Origin: Undibacterium sp.
Lineage (GTDB): Bacteria > Pseudomonadota > Gammaproteobacteria > Burkholderiales > Burkholderiaceae_D
Direction: 5' to 3'
NCBI RefSeq assembly: GCF_030651495.1
Contig: NZ_JAUSFI010000070.1
Coordinates: 1-64,000 of the forward strand
DNA length: 64,000 bases
Shown: piece by piece, positions 44,434 through 56,735 of the stretch
How the letters are laid out: each line of letters starts with the position of its first letter
Position numbering within the stretch: the first letter of the stretch is position 1
Made by a program: the position numbers and the translations under genes
Notes under the pieces: model-generated
Told to the model about the DNA's origin: nothing
Databases searched by the model: none
Seen by the model: only the letters and a program-made list of their open reading frames with translations

Positions 44434-47400
44434 TTAGTGTAAGGTTTTATGTAGCCCTTGTAAATCGTAGACATGCAATTCATTCAGGTGACGCATTCCT
44501 TCTACAGCAGCCTCAGCGCCAGCTATAGTCGTATAGGTTGTTGCACCGGAAGCCAACGAAGAGACTCGAATAGCACGCGAGTCATTAATGGCATTTCGCT
44601 TCTCTTCTACGGTGTTGATCACCAAGGCAATCTCACGATTTTTGATAATATCGACAACGTGCGGGCGGCCTTCAGCAACTTTATTAATCGTTGCACAAGG
44701 AGTACCAGAAGCAACGATTGCGGCAGCCGTTCCTTTGGTTGCTACTAAACCGAAGCCCATTTCCACCAAATCTTTTGCAATCTTAACTGCACGTGGCTTA
44801 TCTGCGGCTTTTACACTAAGGAAGACCTTACCAGATTTTGGTAACTTTATGCCCGCACCAAGTTGAGACTTCACAAAGGCCTCACCAAAAGTCTTGCCGA
44901 CGCCCATTACCTCGCCAGTAGACTTCATTTCCGGCCCCAAAATGGTATCAACGCCAGGAAATTTTACAAATGGGAAAACTGCTTCCTTGACACTGAAATA
45001 GGAAGGAACAACCTCATCGTATATTCCCTGGGAATCCAATGATTGTCCAACCATGCATCGTGCAGCAATTTTTGCCAATTGCAAACCAGTAACCTTGGAA
45101 ACAAAAGGAACCGTCCGTGATGCGCGTGGGTTGACCTCCAGAACAAACACAATATCCTTGCCATCTTGCTGCTGAATCGCAAACTGAACATTCATCAATC
45201 CAACAACATTCAAGCCCTTGGCCATTAATGAAGTTTGACGCTTCAACTCATCGATTGTTTCTGGCTTCAGTGAATATGGTGGCAGCGAGCATGCTGAATC
45301 ACCAGAATGCACACCAGCCTGTTCAATATGCTCCATGACGCCACCAATAAAGGTACGGCTACCATCGGACAGACAGTCCACATCAACTTCGATTGCATCA
45401 TTTAAAAAACGGTCAAGCAACACAGGTGAGTCGTGGGATACCTTAACAGCCTCTCTCATATATCGCTCAAGATCACGCTGTTCATGAACGATTTCCATAG
45501 CGCGTCCACCCAGCACATAAGATGGACGAACCACCAGCGGATAACCAATTTCCTGAGCCAACTGAAGCGCATCCACTTCTGTACGGGCGGTCCGATTCGG
45601 CGGCTGGCGCAAGCCTAAATCGTGTAACATTTTTTGAAAACGTTCGCGATCTTCAGCGGCATCAATCATATCGGGAGAAGTACCGATGATAGGCACTCCA
45701 TTGGCCTCAAGTTCAAGTGCCAATTTTAAAGGCGTCTGTCCGCCATACTGCACAATGACGCCGACAGGTTTCTCTTTATCGACAATTTCAAGTACATCTT
45801 CAAGCGTCAGCGGCTCAAAATATAACCGGTCTGAGGTATCAAAATCAGTCGAGACTGTTTCTGGATTGCAGTTGACCATGATCGTTTCATAGCCATCTTC
45901 ACGCATAGCAAATGCGGCATGCACACAGCAATAATCGAATTCGATACCTTGACCGATACGGTTAGGACCGCCGCCCAAAACCATAATTTTCTTCTTATCG
46001 GTAGGTGCTGATTCACATTCTTCCTCGTAAGTAGAATACATATAAGCGGTTTTGGTAGCAAATTCGGCGGCACACGTATCGACTCGCTTATAAACAGGAC
46101 GAATATTCATGGCATGACGCTGATTACGTACTGCCGTATCTGTGGTTTTCAAGAGCTTCGCCAGACGACGATCTGCAAAACCCTTCTGCTTCAGCTTCAG
46201 CAGTATATCTTTATCAATAGCATCGAGAGTCTGTGTGTCCAACCATAACTCAATATCAATGAGATCTTTAATCTGAGCAAGAAACCATGGATCGATATGC
46301 GTCAGCTGATGCACTTCTTCCAAACTAAAGCCATGCGCAAACGCATCGCCCACATACCAAATACGGTCTGGACCAGGCTCACCTAATTCTTTTTCCAGAA
46401 TCTCGCGATCCTGGGTTTTTTCATTCATTCCATCGACACCGACCTCAAGTCCGCGTAGCGCCTTCTGGAATGACTCTTGAAAAGTCCGCCCTATCGCCAT
46501 AACTTCACCGACGGACTTCATTTGCGTTGTCAGGCGATTATCTGCCTGCGGAAACTTCTCAAACGTAAATCGTGGAATTTTCGTCACAACGTAGTCAATC
46601 GAAGGTTCAAACGAAGCCGGCGTAGCACCACCGGTAATCTCGTTACGCAACTCATCCAAAGTAAACCCGACTGCCAATTTAGCCGCTATTTTTGCAATTG
46701 GAAAACCGGTAGCTTTTGAAGCAAGCGCAGAGGAACGTGACACGCGAGGATTCATCTCGATCACGATCATGCGTCCATCGACAGGATTAATGGAGAACTG
46801 AACATTTGAACCACCAGTATCAACCCCAATTTCACGCAGAACTGCGATTGAGGCATTGCGCATGATTTGATATTCTTTATCTGTCAGCGTTTGCGCAGGA
46901 GCTACCGTGATGGAATCACCGGTATGCACGCCCATGGGATCCAGATTTTCGATCGAACAAACGATAATACAATTATCAGCTTTATCACGAACTACTTCCA
47001 TCTCGTATTCTTTCCAACCAATCAGTGATTCTTCAATCAGCAATTCATTGGTAGGAGATGCTTCCAGGCCACGCTTGCAAATGGTCTCAAATTCTTCTTC
47101 GTTGTAAGCAATACCACCACCAGTACCGCCCATAGTAAAAGACGGACGAATAATAGTTGGGAAACCGAGCGTTTTTTGTACCGCCCACGACTCCTCCATG
47201 CTATGCGCAACACCAGAACGAGCTGAACCGAGCCCAATTTTCGTCATTGCATCTTTAAATTTCGAGCGGTCTTCCGCTTTATCAATCGCCTCAGGAGATG
47301 CGCCGATCAATTCACAATTGTACTTATCCAAAACGCCATGCGTGTGCAAATCCAATGCGCAATTCAGTGCGGTTTGTCCGCCCATCGTCGGTAGAATTGC

Positions 47401-47652
47401 ATCTGGCCGCTCTTTATCGATAATACGTTCAAGTACTTGCCAGGTAATCGGCTCAATGTAAGTCACATCGGCCATTTCCGGGTCGGTCATAATGGTGGCA
47501 GGATTACTATTGACCAGAATGACTTTATAACCCTCTTCACGCAAAGCTTTACAGGCTTGCGCACCGGAATAATCGAATTCACACGCCTGGCCAATGATAA
47601 TGGGACCAGCGCCAATAATCAGAATACTTTTTATATCACTACGTTTAGGCAT
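44434..47652 (-). CDS. carB: Carbamoyl-phosphate synthase large subunit
   Basis: Full-length 1072 aa CarB with duplicated ATP-grasp halves ('[30 protein letters not shown]'). Confidence 0.99.
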   Translation of the reverse strand: MPKRSDIKSILIIGAGPIIIGQACEFDYSGAQACKALREEGYKVILVNSNPATIMTDPEMADVTYIEPITWQVLERIIDKERPDAILPTMGGQTALNCALDLHTHGVLDKYNCELIGASPEAIDKAEDRSKFKDAMTKIGLGSARSGVAHSMEESWAVQKTLGFPTIIRPSFTMGGTGGGIAYNEEEFETICKRGLEASPTNELLIEESLIGWKEYEMEVVRDKADNCIIVCSIENLDPMGVHTGDSITVAPAQTLTDKEYQIMRNASIAVLREIGVDTGGSNVQFSINPVDGRMIVIEMNPRVSRSSALASKATGFPIAKIAAKLAVGFTLDELRNEITGGATPASFEPSIDYVVTKIPRFTFEKFPQADNRLTTQMKSVGEVMAIGRTFQESFQKALRGLEVGVDGMNEKTQDREILEKELGEPGPDRIWYVGDAFAHGFSLEEVHQLTHIDPWFLAQIKDLIDIELWLDTQTLDAIDKDILLKLKQKGFADRRLAKLLKTTDTAVRNQRHAMNIRPVYKRVDTCAAEFATKTAYMYSTYEEECESAPTDKKKIMVLGGGPNRIGQGIEFDYCCVHAAFAMREDGYETIMVNCNPETVSTDFDTSDRLYFEPLTLEDVLEIVDKEKPVGVIVQYGGQTPLKLALELEANGVPIIGTSPDMIDAAEDRERFQKMLHDLGLRQPPNRTARTEVDALQLAQEIGYPLVVRPSYVLGGRAMEIVHEQRDLERYMREAVKVSHDSPVLLDRFLNDAIEVDVDCLSDGSRTFIGGVMEHIEQAGVHSGDSACSLPPYSLKPETIDELKRQTSLMAKGLNVVGLMNVQFAIQQQDGKDIVFVLEVNPRASRTVPFVSKVTGLQLAKIAARCMVGQSLDSQGIYDEVVPSYFSVKEAVFPFVKFPGVDTILGPEMKSTGEVMGVGKTFGEAFVKSQLGAGIKLPKSGKVFLSVKAADKPRAVKIAKDLVEMGFGLVATKGTAAAIVASGTPCATINKVAEGRPHVVDIIKNREIALVINTVEEKRNAINDSRAIRVSSLASGATTYTTIAGAEAAVEGMRHLNELHVYDLQGLHKTLH

Positions 47653-48871
47653 TTTTATTTTCCTTCATCTGTGCCTGAGCCATCAATGCAATAAAGCGGT
47701 CAAACAGGTAAGCAATATCGGTTGGACCAGGTGATGCTTCAGGATGACCCTGAAAGCAAAATGCAGGTTTGTCTGTGCGCTCAAAACCTTGCAAGGATCC
47801 GTCAAACAACGACACATGAGTGACCCGGCAATTCGCGGGCAAGGTCGTGACATCTACCGCAAAACCATGATTTTGAGATGTAATCATTACTTGTTTAGTG
47901 TCGAGATCCTGCACCGGATGATTGGCACCATGATGACCAAATTTCATCTTCAAAGTTTTTGCCCCGGATGCCAGAGCCATAATTTGATGGCCAAGACAAA
48001 TACCAAAAGTAGGAATACATTTTTCTATTAGCTCTTTTGCTGCAGCAATCGCATAATCGCAAGGTTCTGGATCACCAGGCCCATTCGATAGGAAAACACC
48101 ATCAGGATTAAGCGCCAACACATCTGCAGCAGTCGATTGTGCAGGGAGTACCGTTACCTTGCAGCCACGCTGAGCTAACATACGCAAAATATTACGTTTA
48201 ATACCAAAATCAAAAGCAACAACGTGAAACTTTGGATTGGTCAACACTCCATATCCCCGCCCCAGAGTCCACTCGGTTTCAGCCCATTCATAAGGCTTGG
48301 CAACGGAAACAACTTTAGCGAGATCCATCCCAGACAATCCTGGAAATGATTTTGCCAAGGAAATAGCTTTAGCGGCATCCGTACCGACCAAAATTGCCCC
48401 CCCCTGAGCGCCTTTTTCGCGCAAAATCCTTGTCAACTTCCGAGTATCAATGCCAGCAATAGCAACGATATTTTGCGATTTAAGGTAGTCAGCTAACGAC
48501 TGCTCAGAACGAAAATTGGAAACCAGTAGAGGTAAATCCTTGACAATAAGACCGGCAGCATGAATCTTATCGGATTCAACATCCTCAGCATTCACACCGG
48601 TATTACCTATGTGCGGATAAGTCAGAGTGACAATTTGAGAACTGTAACTGGGGTCAGTCAAAATTTCCTGATAACCCGTCATTGAAGTATTAAATACGAC
48701 CTCACCAATGGTGTGGCCAGTAGCACCGATCGATACACCAGTGAATATCGTGCCATCAGCGAGGGCAAGGATAGCGATGGTATCGAGATTGGAACGTAGA
48801 GACTGCGGAATGGGCAGCAAGGGTAACTCCTGTAGTGTTACCGCCGCTGCGCCGCACCAAAATGACCGCAA
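47645..48871 (-). CDS. carA: Carbamoyl-phosphate synthase small subunit
   Basis: '[40 protein letters not shown]', GATase '[12 protein letters not shown]'. The true start is probably downstream of the listed one (around [11 protein letters not shown]). Confidence 0.97.
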   Translation of the reverse strand: MRSFWCGAAAVTLQELPLLPIPQSLRSNLDTIAILALADGTIFTGVSIGATGHTIGEVVFNTSMTGYQEILTDPSYSSQIVTLTYPHIGNTGVNAEDVESDKIHAAGLIVKDLPLLVSNFRSEQSLADYLKSQNIVAIAGIDTRKLTRILREKGAQGGAILVGTDAAKAISLAKSFPGLSGMDLAKVVSVAKPYEWAETEWTLGRGYGVLTNPKFHVVAFDFGIKRNILRMLAQRGCKVTVLPAQSTAADVLALNPDGVFLSNGPGDPEPCDYAIAAAKELIEKCIPTFGICLGHQIMALASGAKTLKMKFGHHGANHPVQDLDTKQVMITSQNHGFAVDVTTLPANCRVTHVSLFDGSLQGFERTDKPAFCFQGHPEASPGPTDIAYLFDRFIALMAQAQMKENKNA

Positions 48872-49077
48872 TCAGATGCTACGACAACAATCTACGTAGC
48901 AAAAAAAACGATCATTGGAGAGAGGTGAATTTGAGTATGCGCTACGGCGGAATATAAATTAGCTAAACCCTAGAATTGTAGCGCAAAACCCACTTTCAGG
49001 CAAACACTCCTATGAACATTATCAACTGGTCTACTGGTATTTTCATAGAAATTTTATGGATAATGCCAACTTGCCGC

Positions 49078-49485
49078 CTAGGACACTAAAGCCGCAATAC
49101 CCGCTTTGGCAATTTGAGCATCCTCCGACGACTTTACGCCCGATACCCCGACTGCCCCTACACATTGACCATCAACCAAAATAGGAACCCCTCCCTCGAG
49201 CATCCCATATATGTATGGAGCACTCAAAAACGAGTAGCGGCCATTATTAATAATATCCTCATAAATTTTTGATTCACGTCTACCCATCGCAGCAGTGACA
49301 GCCTTGGCCGGCGCGATATGCGATGAAATTGGAGCAACACCATCCAAACGCTGCAACCAGATCAAATGCCCACCATCATCCACGATAGCAATCACAACGG
49401 CCCATCCATTCATTTTTGCTTCCGCCTCAGCGGCAGCAGCGATTATTTTTGCATCATCTAAAGTTAAAACTGGTTTTGTTTGCAT
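49078..49485 (-). CDS. GlcG/HbpS-like heme-binding family protein
   Basis: 'DDAKIIAAAAEAEAKMNGWAVVIAIVDDGGHLIWLQRLDGV', 'GGVPILVDGQCVGAVGVSG'. Confidence 0.85.
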   Translation of the reverse strand: MQTKPVLTLDDAKIIAAAAEAEAKMNGWAVVIAIVDDGGHLIWLQRLDGVAPISSHIAPAKAVTAAMGRRESKIYEDIINNGRYSFLSAPYIYGMLEGGVPILVDGQCVGAVGVSGVKSSEDAQIAKAGIAALVS

Positions 49486-49603
49486 GTTGACCTCTTGATT
49501 AAACGTGAGCAAATTGTACTTCAAGCGCGACACATCAAACACTCAAAAAAGTATCAAGACTACTTCGTTTAAATAGTAAATAGTTATATAAAAAATATTA
49601 CAA

Positions 49604-50221
49604 ATGCAATTTAACGGGACAAAGTTTACTTTCCTCAATAGATCACTTACAGTTGCTGGGTTTTTCAGCTCAGGTTCAAAGATGCCAATACATGCCTCCA
49701 GACACTATAAAAAAGTCACGCTAGCACTCACCGCGATATTACTTCAGGCCGCGATTTGCAGTTCATGCTGGAGTGCCGACACCCCATATCCAGAATCATC
49801 TACCGCATTCATAAAACTACAGAAACTGCGCGATAGAGCCTCCGATCTGACAGTAAAAGCAATGGACATGCTGGGAATACGTTATAAACGCGGAGGAAAT
49901 ACGCCTGAAAATGGCTTAGACTGCAGTGGGTTTGTTCGCTATGTTTTTAAGGACGCATTAGGAGCCGAGCTACCGAGGACATCTAACGAAATTAGTAAAG
50001 TTGGCGAGCACATTGAAGTGAAGGACTTACAGCCCGGCGACCTGGTTTTTTACAATACATTGCGCCGAGGCTTTTCTCATGTCGGCATTTACCTAGGCGA
50101 CAACAAATTTATTCACTCACCCTCAGTCGGCGGCCAGGTAAGGGTAGAAAGCATGGATATTACATATTGGAAGAATCGCTTTAACGGAGCAAGACGAATC
50201 AATGAAGAGTCGGAAAAGTAG
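49604..50221 (+). CDS. C40 (NlpC/P60) family peptidase
   Basis: 'GLDCSGFVRYVF', 'LQPGDLVFYNT', 'FSHVGIYLGDNKFIHSP'; start may be 49682. Confidence 0.92.
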   Translation: MQFNGTKFTFLNRSLTVAGFFSSGSKMPIHASRHYKKVTLALTAILLQAAICSSCWSADTPYPESSTAFIKLQKLRDRASDLTVKAMDMLGIRYKRGGNTPENGLDCSGFVRYVFKDALGAELPRTSNEISKVGEHIEVKDLQPGDLVFYNTLRRGFSHVGIYLGDNKFIHSPSVGGQVRVESMDITYWKNRFNGARRINEESEK

Positions 50222-50266
50222 ATTTCTCACCGAGCATGGCCCAATTCCTCAAATAAATCCACTCTA

Positions 50267-51193
50267 TCAACGCTCCTGCATAGTACGAATTTTTTGCTTA
50301 AGATCGGTCATGATAGCCATCGTGGCTCGCTCACCAGCCAAAATAGCCAGATTTCGCCCAGCAAAATCACTGCCCTTCATGCCAGGCAATTCTGGACGAA
50401 TAACGACATCCGCACTCTTTAATTCAAAATGATTCAAACTTTGCCCCATAATAGTGAAAGTCTGCATTAAAACATCAAGTGAACTGATAGCTGACTGAGC
50501 ATCTGGCTGTGATGAAATATTGACGGCAATAACTATATCAGCACCCATCTCGCGCGCGAATCTAACAGGAACTGGCGACACCAAGCCACCGTCTACATAT
50601 TGGCGATCATTAATTTTGACTGGTTGAAATACCCCAGGAACCGCAGATGAAGCCCTTACCGCCAATCCAGTATTTCCACGCCGAAATAAAATAGGCAGAC
50701 CAGTGTTCAAGTCAGTTGCGACTGCACCAAAAGGTTTTTTTAATTTTTCGATTGGCACTTGCGATACCATTTTATTCACATACGCTTGCAGTGCATCACC
50801 TTTTAATATGCCGCTAGTTTTGGAAAAAAATGGCAAAGACCAGTCGGAAATTGTCGCTTCATCCATATCTAATGCCATTTTTTGCAAAGCGAATCCATTA
50901 TTTCCTGCTGCATACATCGCCCCAACAACACTGCCAGCACTGGTACCAACAACAAGGTCGGGCACAATACCCTGTGATTCCAAGGCCTTAATCACCCCAA
51001 TATGCGCAAAACCACGCGCCGCGCCACCTCCCAAAGCAAGCCCAATCCGGATTGGCTTAAGCATTCTGACGACCGGAATCACGGACTGAGGTGGCACCGG
51101 CGCAGTACAAGCACTCAACAACAAAATACACGAAACCGCAATCGGCGAACTACTTAGCACTTGCACGAACATTTTCTTGAAAGTTAGTAACAT
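50267..51193 (-). CDS. Patatin-like phospholipase (RssA-like), lipoprotein
   Basis: Lipobox 'LLLSAC', 'GLALGGGAARGFAHIGV', 'GTSAGSVVG', 'YVDGGLVSPVPV'. Confidence 0.9.
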   Translation of the reverse strand: MLLTFKKMFVQVLSSSPIAVSCILLLSACTAPVPPQSVIPVVRMLKPIRIGLALGGGAARGFAHIGVIKALESQGIVPDLVVGTSAGSVVGAMYAAGNNGFALQKMALDMDEATISDWSLPFFSKTSGILKGDALQAYVNKMVSQVPIEKLKKPFGAVATDLNTGLPILFRRGNTGLAVRASSAVPGVFQPVKINDRQYVDGGLVSPVPVRFAREMGADIVIAVNISSQPDAQSAISSLDVLMQTFTIMGQSLNHFELKSADVVIRPELPGMKGSDFAGRNLAILAGERATMAIMTDLKQKIRTMQER

Positions 51194-51487
51194 TGGAATT
51201 TAATATAAAAATATATTACAAAAAGAAATTTCATCAGCACACAAACAGATGCCACTACATGCTATAAAAATAGTGAAGCGATCAGATGCAAACTAAAAAA
51301 TTGTTAAAGATGCCATCAATATCAGCATGCACACGATACCTTACCCAACTAACTAGAACAACATTGAGAGAAGCAGGACAATCTAGGCATGCACGAATCC
51401 ATTTAAGTAACTCTTGCAAGAGTTACTTTGAATGATATAAACGTGTGATGATCCCAAACAGAAAAGTTTAGGTAGAATTTAAAATAG

Positions 51488-51583
51488 GCGAGCCTGATCT
51501 GCGGCACTTACGGGAAATGACTGTGGCTGCTTCGTTCCCGATCTGACCAGATTGGCCACGCCGCAATGCGCAGGGGCCCGCCA
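51488..51583 (-). ncRNA. ffs: Signal recognition particle RNA, small (4.5S) type
   Basis: Revcomp GGCGGGCCCCTGCGCATTGCGGCGTGGCCAATCTGGTCAGATCGGGAACGAAGCAGCCACAGTCATTTCCCGTAAGTGCCGCAGATCAGGCTCGCC; GGTCAG..GGGAACGAAGCAGCC signature; ends pair. Confidence 0.92.
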
Positions 51584-51589
51584 AGTTTG

Positions 51590-51595
51590 ATTATA
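51590..51595 (-). promoter_or_regulatory. -10 box of ffs promoter
   Basis: Minus-strand TATAAT about 7 nt upstream of the ffs 5' end; -35 weak. Confidence 0.5.
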
Positions 51596-51653
51596 ACTCA
51601 TTGAGAATAACTCGTGCTGCAATTTCTTGCAAAGAGCCCTGCCCTCAACACCA

Positions 51654-53138
51654 CTACAATCCTAGCTCTTGCCATATTTTATCTACTCGCAGTTTAACCT
51701 CTGGTGTCATCGCTATCGTACGCCCCCACTCTCGACTAGTTTCACCTGGCCATTTATTGGTTGCATCTAAGCCCATCTTACTACCCAAACCACTGACCGG
51801 TGATGCAAAATCCAGATAATCAATCGGCGTATTGTCGATCAGAGTGGTATCACGCAAAGGATCAACCCTTGTAGTGATTGCCCAGATTACCTCTTTCCAA
51901 TCGCGTATATTAACGTCCTCATCAACAACGATGATGAATTTAGTATACATAAACTGCCGCAAAAAACTCCAAACGCCAAACATGACACGCTTAGCATGAC
52001 CGGCATAGGATTTCTTGATCTGAACCACGGCCATTCGATAACTACAACCTTCTGGCGGCAAGTAAAAATCCATAATTTCTGGAAATTGTTTTTGCAATAA
52101 GGGGATAAATACTTCATTCAATGCCACGCCCAATACTGCCGGCTCGTCTGGAGGTTTACCGGTGTAGGTTGAATGATAAATAGGATCGCGGCGCATGGTA
52201 ATTCGATCTATCGTGAACACAGGAAAACTATCCTGTTCGTTGTAATAGCCGGTATGATCGCCATACGGCCCTTCTAGGGCATGTTCATAGCCACTAGGAT
52301 GGGAATCGTCAGGATAGATATGCCCCTCCAACACGATTTCAGCTGAAGCAGGGACACGCAATTCGCTGCCTATCGCTTTCACGAGCTCCGTCCGACTACC
52401 TCGTAACAATCCGGCAAACTGATATTCGGACAAACTATCTGGCACCGGTGTTACAGCTCCTAGGATAGTGGCAGGATCGGCACCAAGCGCCACAGCGACA
52501 GGGTAAGGCTGACCTTTATTAACTATGCCATGCTCACGAAAATCCAAAGCGCCACCGCGATGCGCCAGCCAGCGCATGATCACCTTATTGCGCCCCAATA
52601 CCTGCTGCCGATAGATTCCTAAATTTTGGCGTTTTTTGTGTGGCCCCTTTGTAATAACAAGACCCCAAGTAATCAATGGGGCGACATCCCCCGGCCAACA
52701 ATGCTGAATTGGCAAACGTGCGAGATCAACGTCGTTGCCTTCCCATACGATTTCTTGACAAGGAGCGCTGCGCAATTCTTTCGGCGCCATATCCCATACT
52801 GCTTTTACCAGCGAACCAAGGCCAAGAATATCTTTAAATCCTTTGGGCGGCTCAGGCTCCTTAAGAGAAGATAGCACGTGCCCTATTCTACGTAACTCAC
52901 TAATATCATTAGCACCCATACCCATAGCCACGCGCTTAGTAGTGCCGAATAAATTTCCCAATACAGGCATGGAATAGCCAGTTGGCCGAGTAAAAAGTAA
53001 GGCTGGCCCCTCGGCTCGCAAACTACGGTCACAGATTTCAGTCATCTCCAAATACGGAGAAACGGGGATAACTACTTGTTTTAATTCATTTTTCTGTTGC
53101 AACTGGGAAATAAAATCCCTCAAATCAGAATATTTCAT
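51654..53138 (-). CDS. ubiD: UbiD family (4-hydroxy-3-polyprenylbenzoate) decarboxylase
   Basis: '[22 protein letters not shown]', '[11 protein letters not shown]', '[19 protein letters not shown]'. Confidence 0.96.
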   Translation of the reverse strand: MKYSDLRDFISQLQQKNELKQVVIPVSPYLEMTEICDRSLRAEGPALLFTRPTGYSMPVLGNLFGTTKRVAMGMGANDISELRRIGHVLSSLKEPEPPKGFKDILGLGSLVKAVWDMAPKELRSAPCQEIVWEGNDVDLARLPIQHCWPGDVAPLITWGLVITKGPHKKRQNLGIYRQQVLGRNKVIMRWLAHRGGALDFREHGIVNKGQPYPVAVALGADPATILGAVTPVPDSLSEYQFAGLLRGSRTELVKAIGSELRVPASAEIVLEGHIYPDDSHPSGYEHALEGPYGDHTGYYNEQDSFPVFTIDRITMRRDPIYHSTYTGKPPDEPAVLGVALNEVFIPLLQKQFPEIMDFYLPPEGCSYRMAVVQIKKSYAGHAKRVMFGVWSFLRQFMYTKFIIVVDEDVNIRDWKEVIWAITTRVDPLRDTTLIDNTPIDYLDFASPVSGLGSKMGLDATNKWPGETSREWGRTIAMTPEVKLRVDKIWQELGL

Positions 53139-53270
53139 GTTATTTGGCTTTTTTGAAATGTTAACTTATTGATATAAAAAAGTTAGGTAAGTAATTGATT
53201 TTATTAAAATTTATTGCGTCGCAACAAATAAAGTGAGACATAAAAGTAATTGAAATTTATTTCTATAGTA

Positions 53271-53299
53271 TTGACTTGATATAAAAGCGACCCTACAAT
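53271..53299 (+). promoter_or_regulatory. Sigma70-type promoter
   Basis: TTGACT - 17 nt - TACAAT, about 330 nt upstream of the lytic transglycosylase-like CDS. Confidence 0.5.
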
Positions 53300-53626
53300 T
53301 CGCCCAACTTGATGAAGAGACTAAAAATCTCCGCAGCTTTTGAACAAATAAAGCAATGCCAAACGGTAACATCAATCACGGGAATCGGGTCCCACATAAC
53401 ATTTTAAGGTTTGTTTTCATAAGACGTCTGTCTTCCCCCCGAAAAAAATTACTTGTCAAAGGGTGGGCGATATAAAAAGCTTAACCGACACTAAACTGAC
53501 AAATAATTCCGGCGTCTTTAGATCGCACCTAGCGACAAAGACGATGTTTCTGATTCGAGAAGTTAACGTATTTACATTCACGCCTATATCGGTGATTACG
53601 CACTTCGCGAAGATTCAGGAGGTAAA

Positions 53627-54586
53627 ATGATTCAACGCTTTATTCTAGCAGTACAACAAGGTAGCCAAAAAGTTACCGACAAAAACAGCTCCATATTCAT
53701 TTTTGCAAGAGATGCAAAAGATGGTTTTCTCACGACCATCCATCATTTAATGATGCTGCTGGGGATGTGCTCGATCTCGCTACTTGCAGTGATGTTTATT
53801 AGGCCAGATCTGATAGAAAAATTTAAAAATCTATCTCCATTCAACATTGACGAACAGACGGTTGAAGTAAATCAACCATCCTTACCAAATTTAAAAATGT
53901 TAATGGCAACGCCACAGCAGATAGCGCAAGTACAACCCAATGAAGTGGAAAATAAGGCCATAACGACTGAAGAAGATAGCAAAATATTAGGCAATCAGCG
54001 TCAACAACAATGGGTGACGACTTGGCTAGCCAAGCGTTACCGCGTTGCCACTGACGCAAGCAATATGCTGGTTTCTGCCGCTTATCTGACAGCAAAGGAT
54101 ATCAAACTTGATCCATTACTAATACTTTCTGTGATGGCAATTGAGTCTGGGTTGAATCCTTTTGCGGAAAGTCCAGTTGGGGCTCAAGGTCTGATGCAAG
54201 TCATGTCCAAGGTCCATCATGAAAAGTTTCAAGACATGGGTGGCATCAAAGCCGCACTGAACCCGGTTGCGAACATTAAAGTTGGCGCATTAATACTAAA
54301 GGACTATGTCACACGCGGTGGTTCTATTGAAGCTGGATTAAAGTTATACGTCGGTGCTGCAGCCTTTGATAATGACGCAGGCTATGGCACACGGGTTCTG
54401 GCTGAATATCGCCGCCTGAAGGATGTTTCCACTGGAAAAAATGTACCTACGTATACCACGACATCAGCCTCAATTTCTGTAAACCGGCCTCAAGAAACTG
54501 CTTCCGAAGTGAAAACAGATAAACTGATTGACAGTAAAGTACTGCCGATTGAACAAAAACATCAAGATCAACTCGCCACGCTTTAA
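53627..54586 (+). CDS. SLT-domain lytic transglycosylase, membrane-anchored
   Basis: TM 'MMLLGMCSISLLAVMFI'; SLT 'LLILSVMAIESGLNPFAESPVGAQGLMQVM'; RBS AGGAGG. Confidence 0.9.
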   Translation: MIQRFILAVQQGSQKVTDKNSSIFIFARDAKDGFLTTIHHLMMLLGMCSISLLAVMFIRPDLIEKFKNLSPFNIDEQTVEVNQPSLPNLKMLMATPQQIAQVQPNEVENKAITTEEDSKILGNQRQQQWVTTWLAKRYRVATDASNMLVSAAYLTAKDIKLDPLLILSVMAIESGLNPFAESPVGAQGLMQVMSKVHHEKFQDMGGIKAALNPVANIKVGALILKDYVTRGGSIEAGLKLYVGAAAFDNDAGYGTRVLAEYRRLKDVSTGKNVPTYTTTSASISVNRPQETASEVKTDKLIDSKVLPIEQKHQDQLATL

Positions 54587-54603
54587 AAAAACAAAAATGA
54601 AAT

Positions 54604-54648
54604 AAAGCCACCAATGCAATAATTAGCAAGGTGGCTTTTGCATTTTAC
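54604..54648 (+). terminator. Intrinsic terminator downstream of the transglycosylase gene
   Basis: AAAGCCACC ... GGTGGCTTT then TGCATTTT. Confidence 0.65.
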
Positions 54649-54970
54649 AACGCTCTCTTTATTTTTTTGCAACCGCAGTCACTGCATCGCATAAATTTCA
54701 TATTCGCGCTGAACGAAGAATACCCCGCGCTAATCAGCCGGCAAATATTGAGATCTCATATAGCTGGCAAAATATCTGCAAACAACACCATTTTTGCCGA
54801 AAACGGATCTACGATGAGACTCCAAGCCCATTTATTATCATGGCATAGCGAATTATGGATGTATGTGTCTCGATAACATGTTGAGGGTAATTTTCAGCTT
54901 GATCCAGACTAGTCAGATCGCCTTTATAGTCCGGTCAAGCTGAGTGCATTCGCATCTCAAATTTAGAATT

Positions 54971-56137
54971 TCAGTATTTTTGTAAGAATTTTTCAATCCG
55001 ATTTACTGCTTCCTTTAAATTTTCCATAGAAGTCGCATAAGAAATACGCACATACTGGCGCGCAGTAAATGGCCCAAAATCAAGCCCTGGGACAATTACA
55101 ACGCCAGCCTGGGTCAACAAATCTCTGCTGAATTTATCTGCATCATCCGACCAACGGGAACAATCAGCATAGACATAAAAAGCACCATCCGGGGTGACTG
55201 GAACATCAAAGCCCAATTCACGTAAAGCCGGCACAATAAAATCGCGACGGCGCTTAAACTCGGCCTTGCGTTGCTCGTAAATTTTCATTGCCTCATCAGA
55301 AAAACAGGCCAGAGCAGCATACTGCGCCACCGATGAAGGACAAATAAACAAATTTTGCGCTAACTTCTCAAATTGAGGAACAATGCGCTCGGGAACCACT
55401 AACCAACCCAAACGCCAGCCGGTCATATTGAAGTATTTGCTAAAACTATTGATGACCACCACATCATCATCCAGCGACAAGGCTGAAAATGGTGCGTTAT
55501 CGTATGATAAACCTTGGTAAATTTCATCAACGATGGTGAAACCCTGCTTGTTTTTTACAGTGGCAATAATTTTTGACAATTCACTCGACTCGATGGAGGT
55601 GCCGGTAGGGTTCGATGGCGATGCCAATAGTACGCCTTTACTTTCAGCGGTCCAATATTTGTTCACCAATTCATCGGTCAGCTGGAAACGCTCTTCTGGC
55701 CCGCAGTTGATCAGCTTTGCCCGGCCTTCGAATGCGGCGACAAAATGCCGATTACAAGGGTAACAAGGATCAGGCATTAACACTTCGGCACCTGGCTCCA
55801 CTAAAGCGGCACATGCCAGCAACAGTGCGGCAGATGCGCCTGCCGTGACGATGATACGGCCAACAGGAATCATCAGTCCGTAAGTATTCAGGTAATACTG
55901 AGCAATGGCTTCGCGTAGCGCAGGAATCCCAAGTGCCGAGGTGTATTGTAAACGGCCATCAGCCATTGCCTTCATCGCCGCGTCGATGACCACTTGAGGT
56001 GCAGTAAAATCGGGCTCGCCGATACCCATATGGATAATGTGCCGGCCTTGCTGCTCCAGCTCTGCCGCCATCTTGGCTAATTCCATCACATGAAACGGAG
56101 CGATATTTAACAGCCGCGAGGCCAGATTATTTTCCAT
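54971..56137 (-). CDS. PLP-dependent class I/II aminotransferase
   Basis: 'GIGEPDFTAPQVVIDAAMKAM', 'SFSKYFNMTGWRLGWLVVP'; start 56137 (MENNLASRL). Confidence 0.92.
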   Translation of the reverse strand: MENNLASRLLNIAPFHVMELAKMAAELEQQGRHIIHMGIGEPDFTAPQVVIDAAMKAMADGRLQYTSALGIPALREAIAQYYLNTYGLMIPVGRIIVTAGASAALLLACAALVEPGAEVLMPDPCYPCNRHFVAAFEGRAKLINCGPEERFQLTDELVNKYWTAESKGVLLASPSNPTGTSIESSELSKIIATVKNKQGFTIVDEIYQGLSYDNAPFSALSLDDDVVVINSFSKYFNMTGWRLGWLVVPERIVPQFEKLAQNLFICPSSVAQYAALACFSDEAMKIYEQRKAEFKRRRDFIVPALRELGFDVPVTPDGAFYVYADCSRWSDDADKFSRDLLTQAGVVIVPGLDFGPFTARQYVRISYATSMENLKEAVNRIEKFLQKY

Positions 56138-56233
56138 AGCATTACCATAAAAAAACGCCCTACTTCCGTTTGGAAATAAGGCGAATAATGTGATCAACCC
56201 AAATAATTAAGACGACCAATCGAATAACAAGGT

Positions 56234-56698
56234 TTATTTCCTGGCGCTGACTTCTGCCACGCGCAATTTTGCCGCCAGCTTATCAAGTACGCCGTTAACA
56301 TATTTATGTCCGTCCAGCCCACCAAATGACTTAGTTAGCTCAACGGCCTCATTGATCACTACGCGATATGGAATTTCAAGATGATTTTTGAGTTCGTAAG
56401 CACCGATCAACAGGGCCGCGTGTTCAATCGGCGAGAGCTCGGCAATAGTGCGATCGATCAGTGGCGCGATGTCTTCCCGCAATGCGATCGATTGATTGAT
56501 AGCACCATGCAACAAGGAGTCAAAGTGTTCGCGGTCAGCCTTGTCGAAGCCATGTGCTTCGCGAATATGGGCATCAATGGAACCAGCTGCTTCATTGTTG
56601 AGCAACCATTGATACAGGCCTTGCAGCGCAAATTCACGAGCGCGGTGTCGCGGTGAACGGCTTTTGGTAGGGTTAGCGTGTTGGGATTTTATCGTCAT
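56234..56698 (-). CDS. nusB: Transcription antitermination factor NusB
   Basis: '[18 protein letters not shown]', '[33 protein letters not shown]'. Confidence 0.96.
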   Translation of the reverse strand: MTIKSQHANPTKSRSPRHRAREFALQGLYQWLLNNEAAGSIDAHIREAHGFDKADREHFDSLLHGAINQSIALREDIAPLIDRTIAELSPIEHAALLIGAYELKNHLEIPYRVVINEAVELTKSFGGLDGHKYVNGVLDKLAAKLRVAEVSARK

Positions 56699-56735
56699 TA
56701 TTTTCTCTTACTTATTTTGCAATAAATTATTCTGA

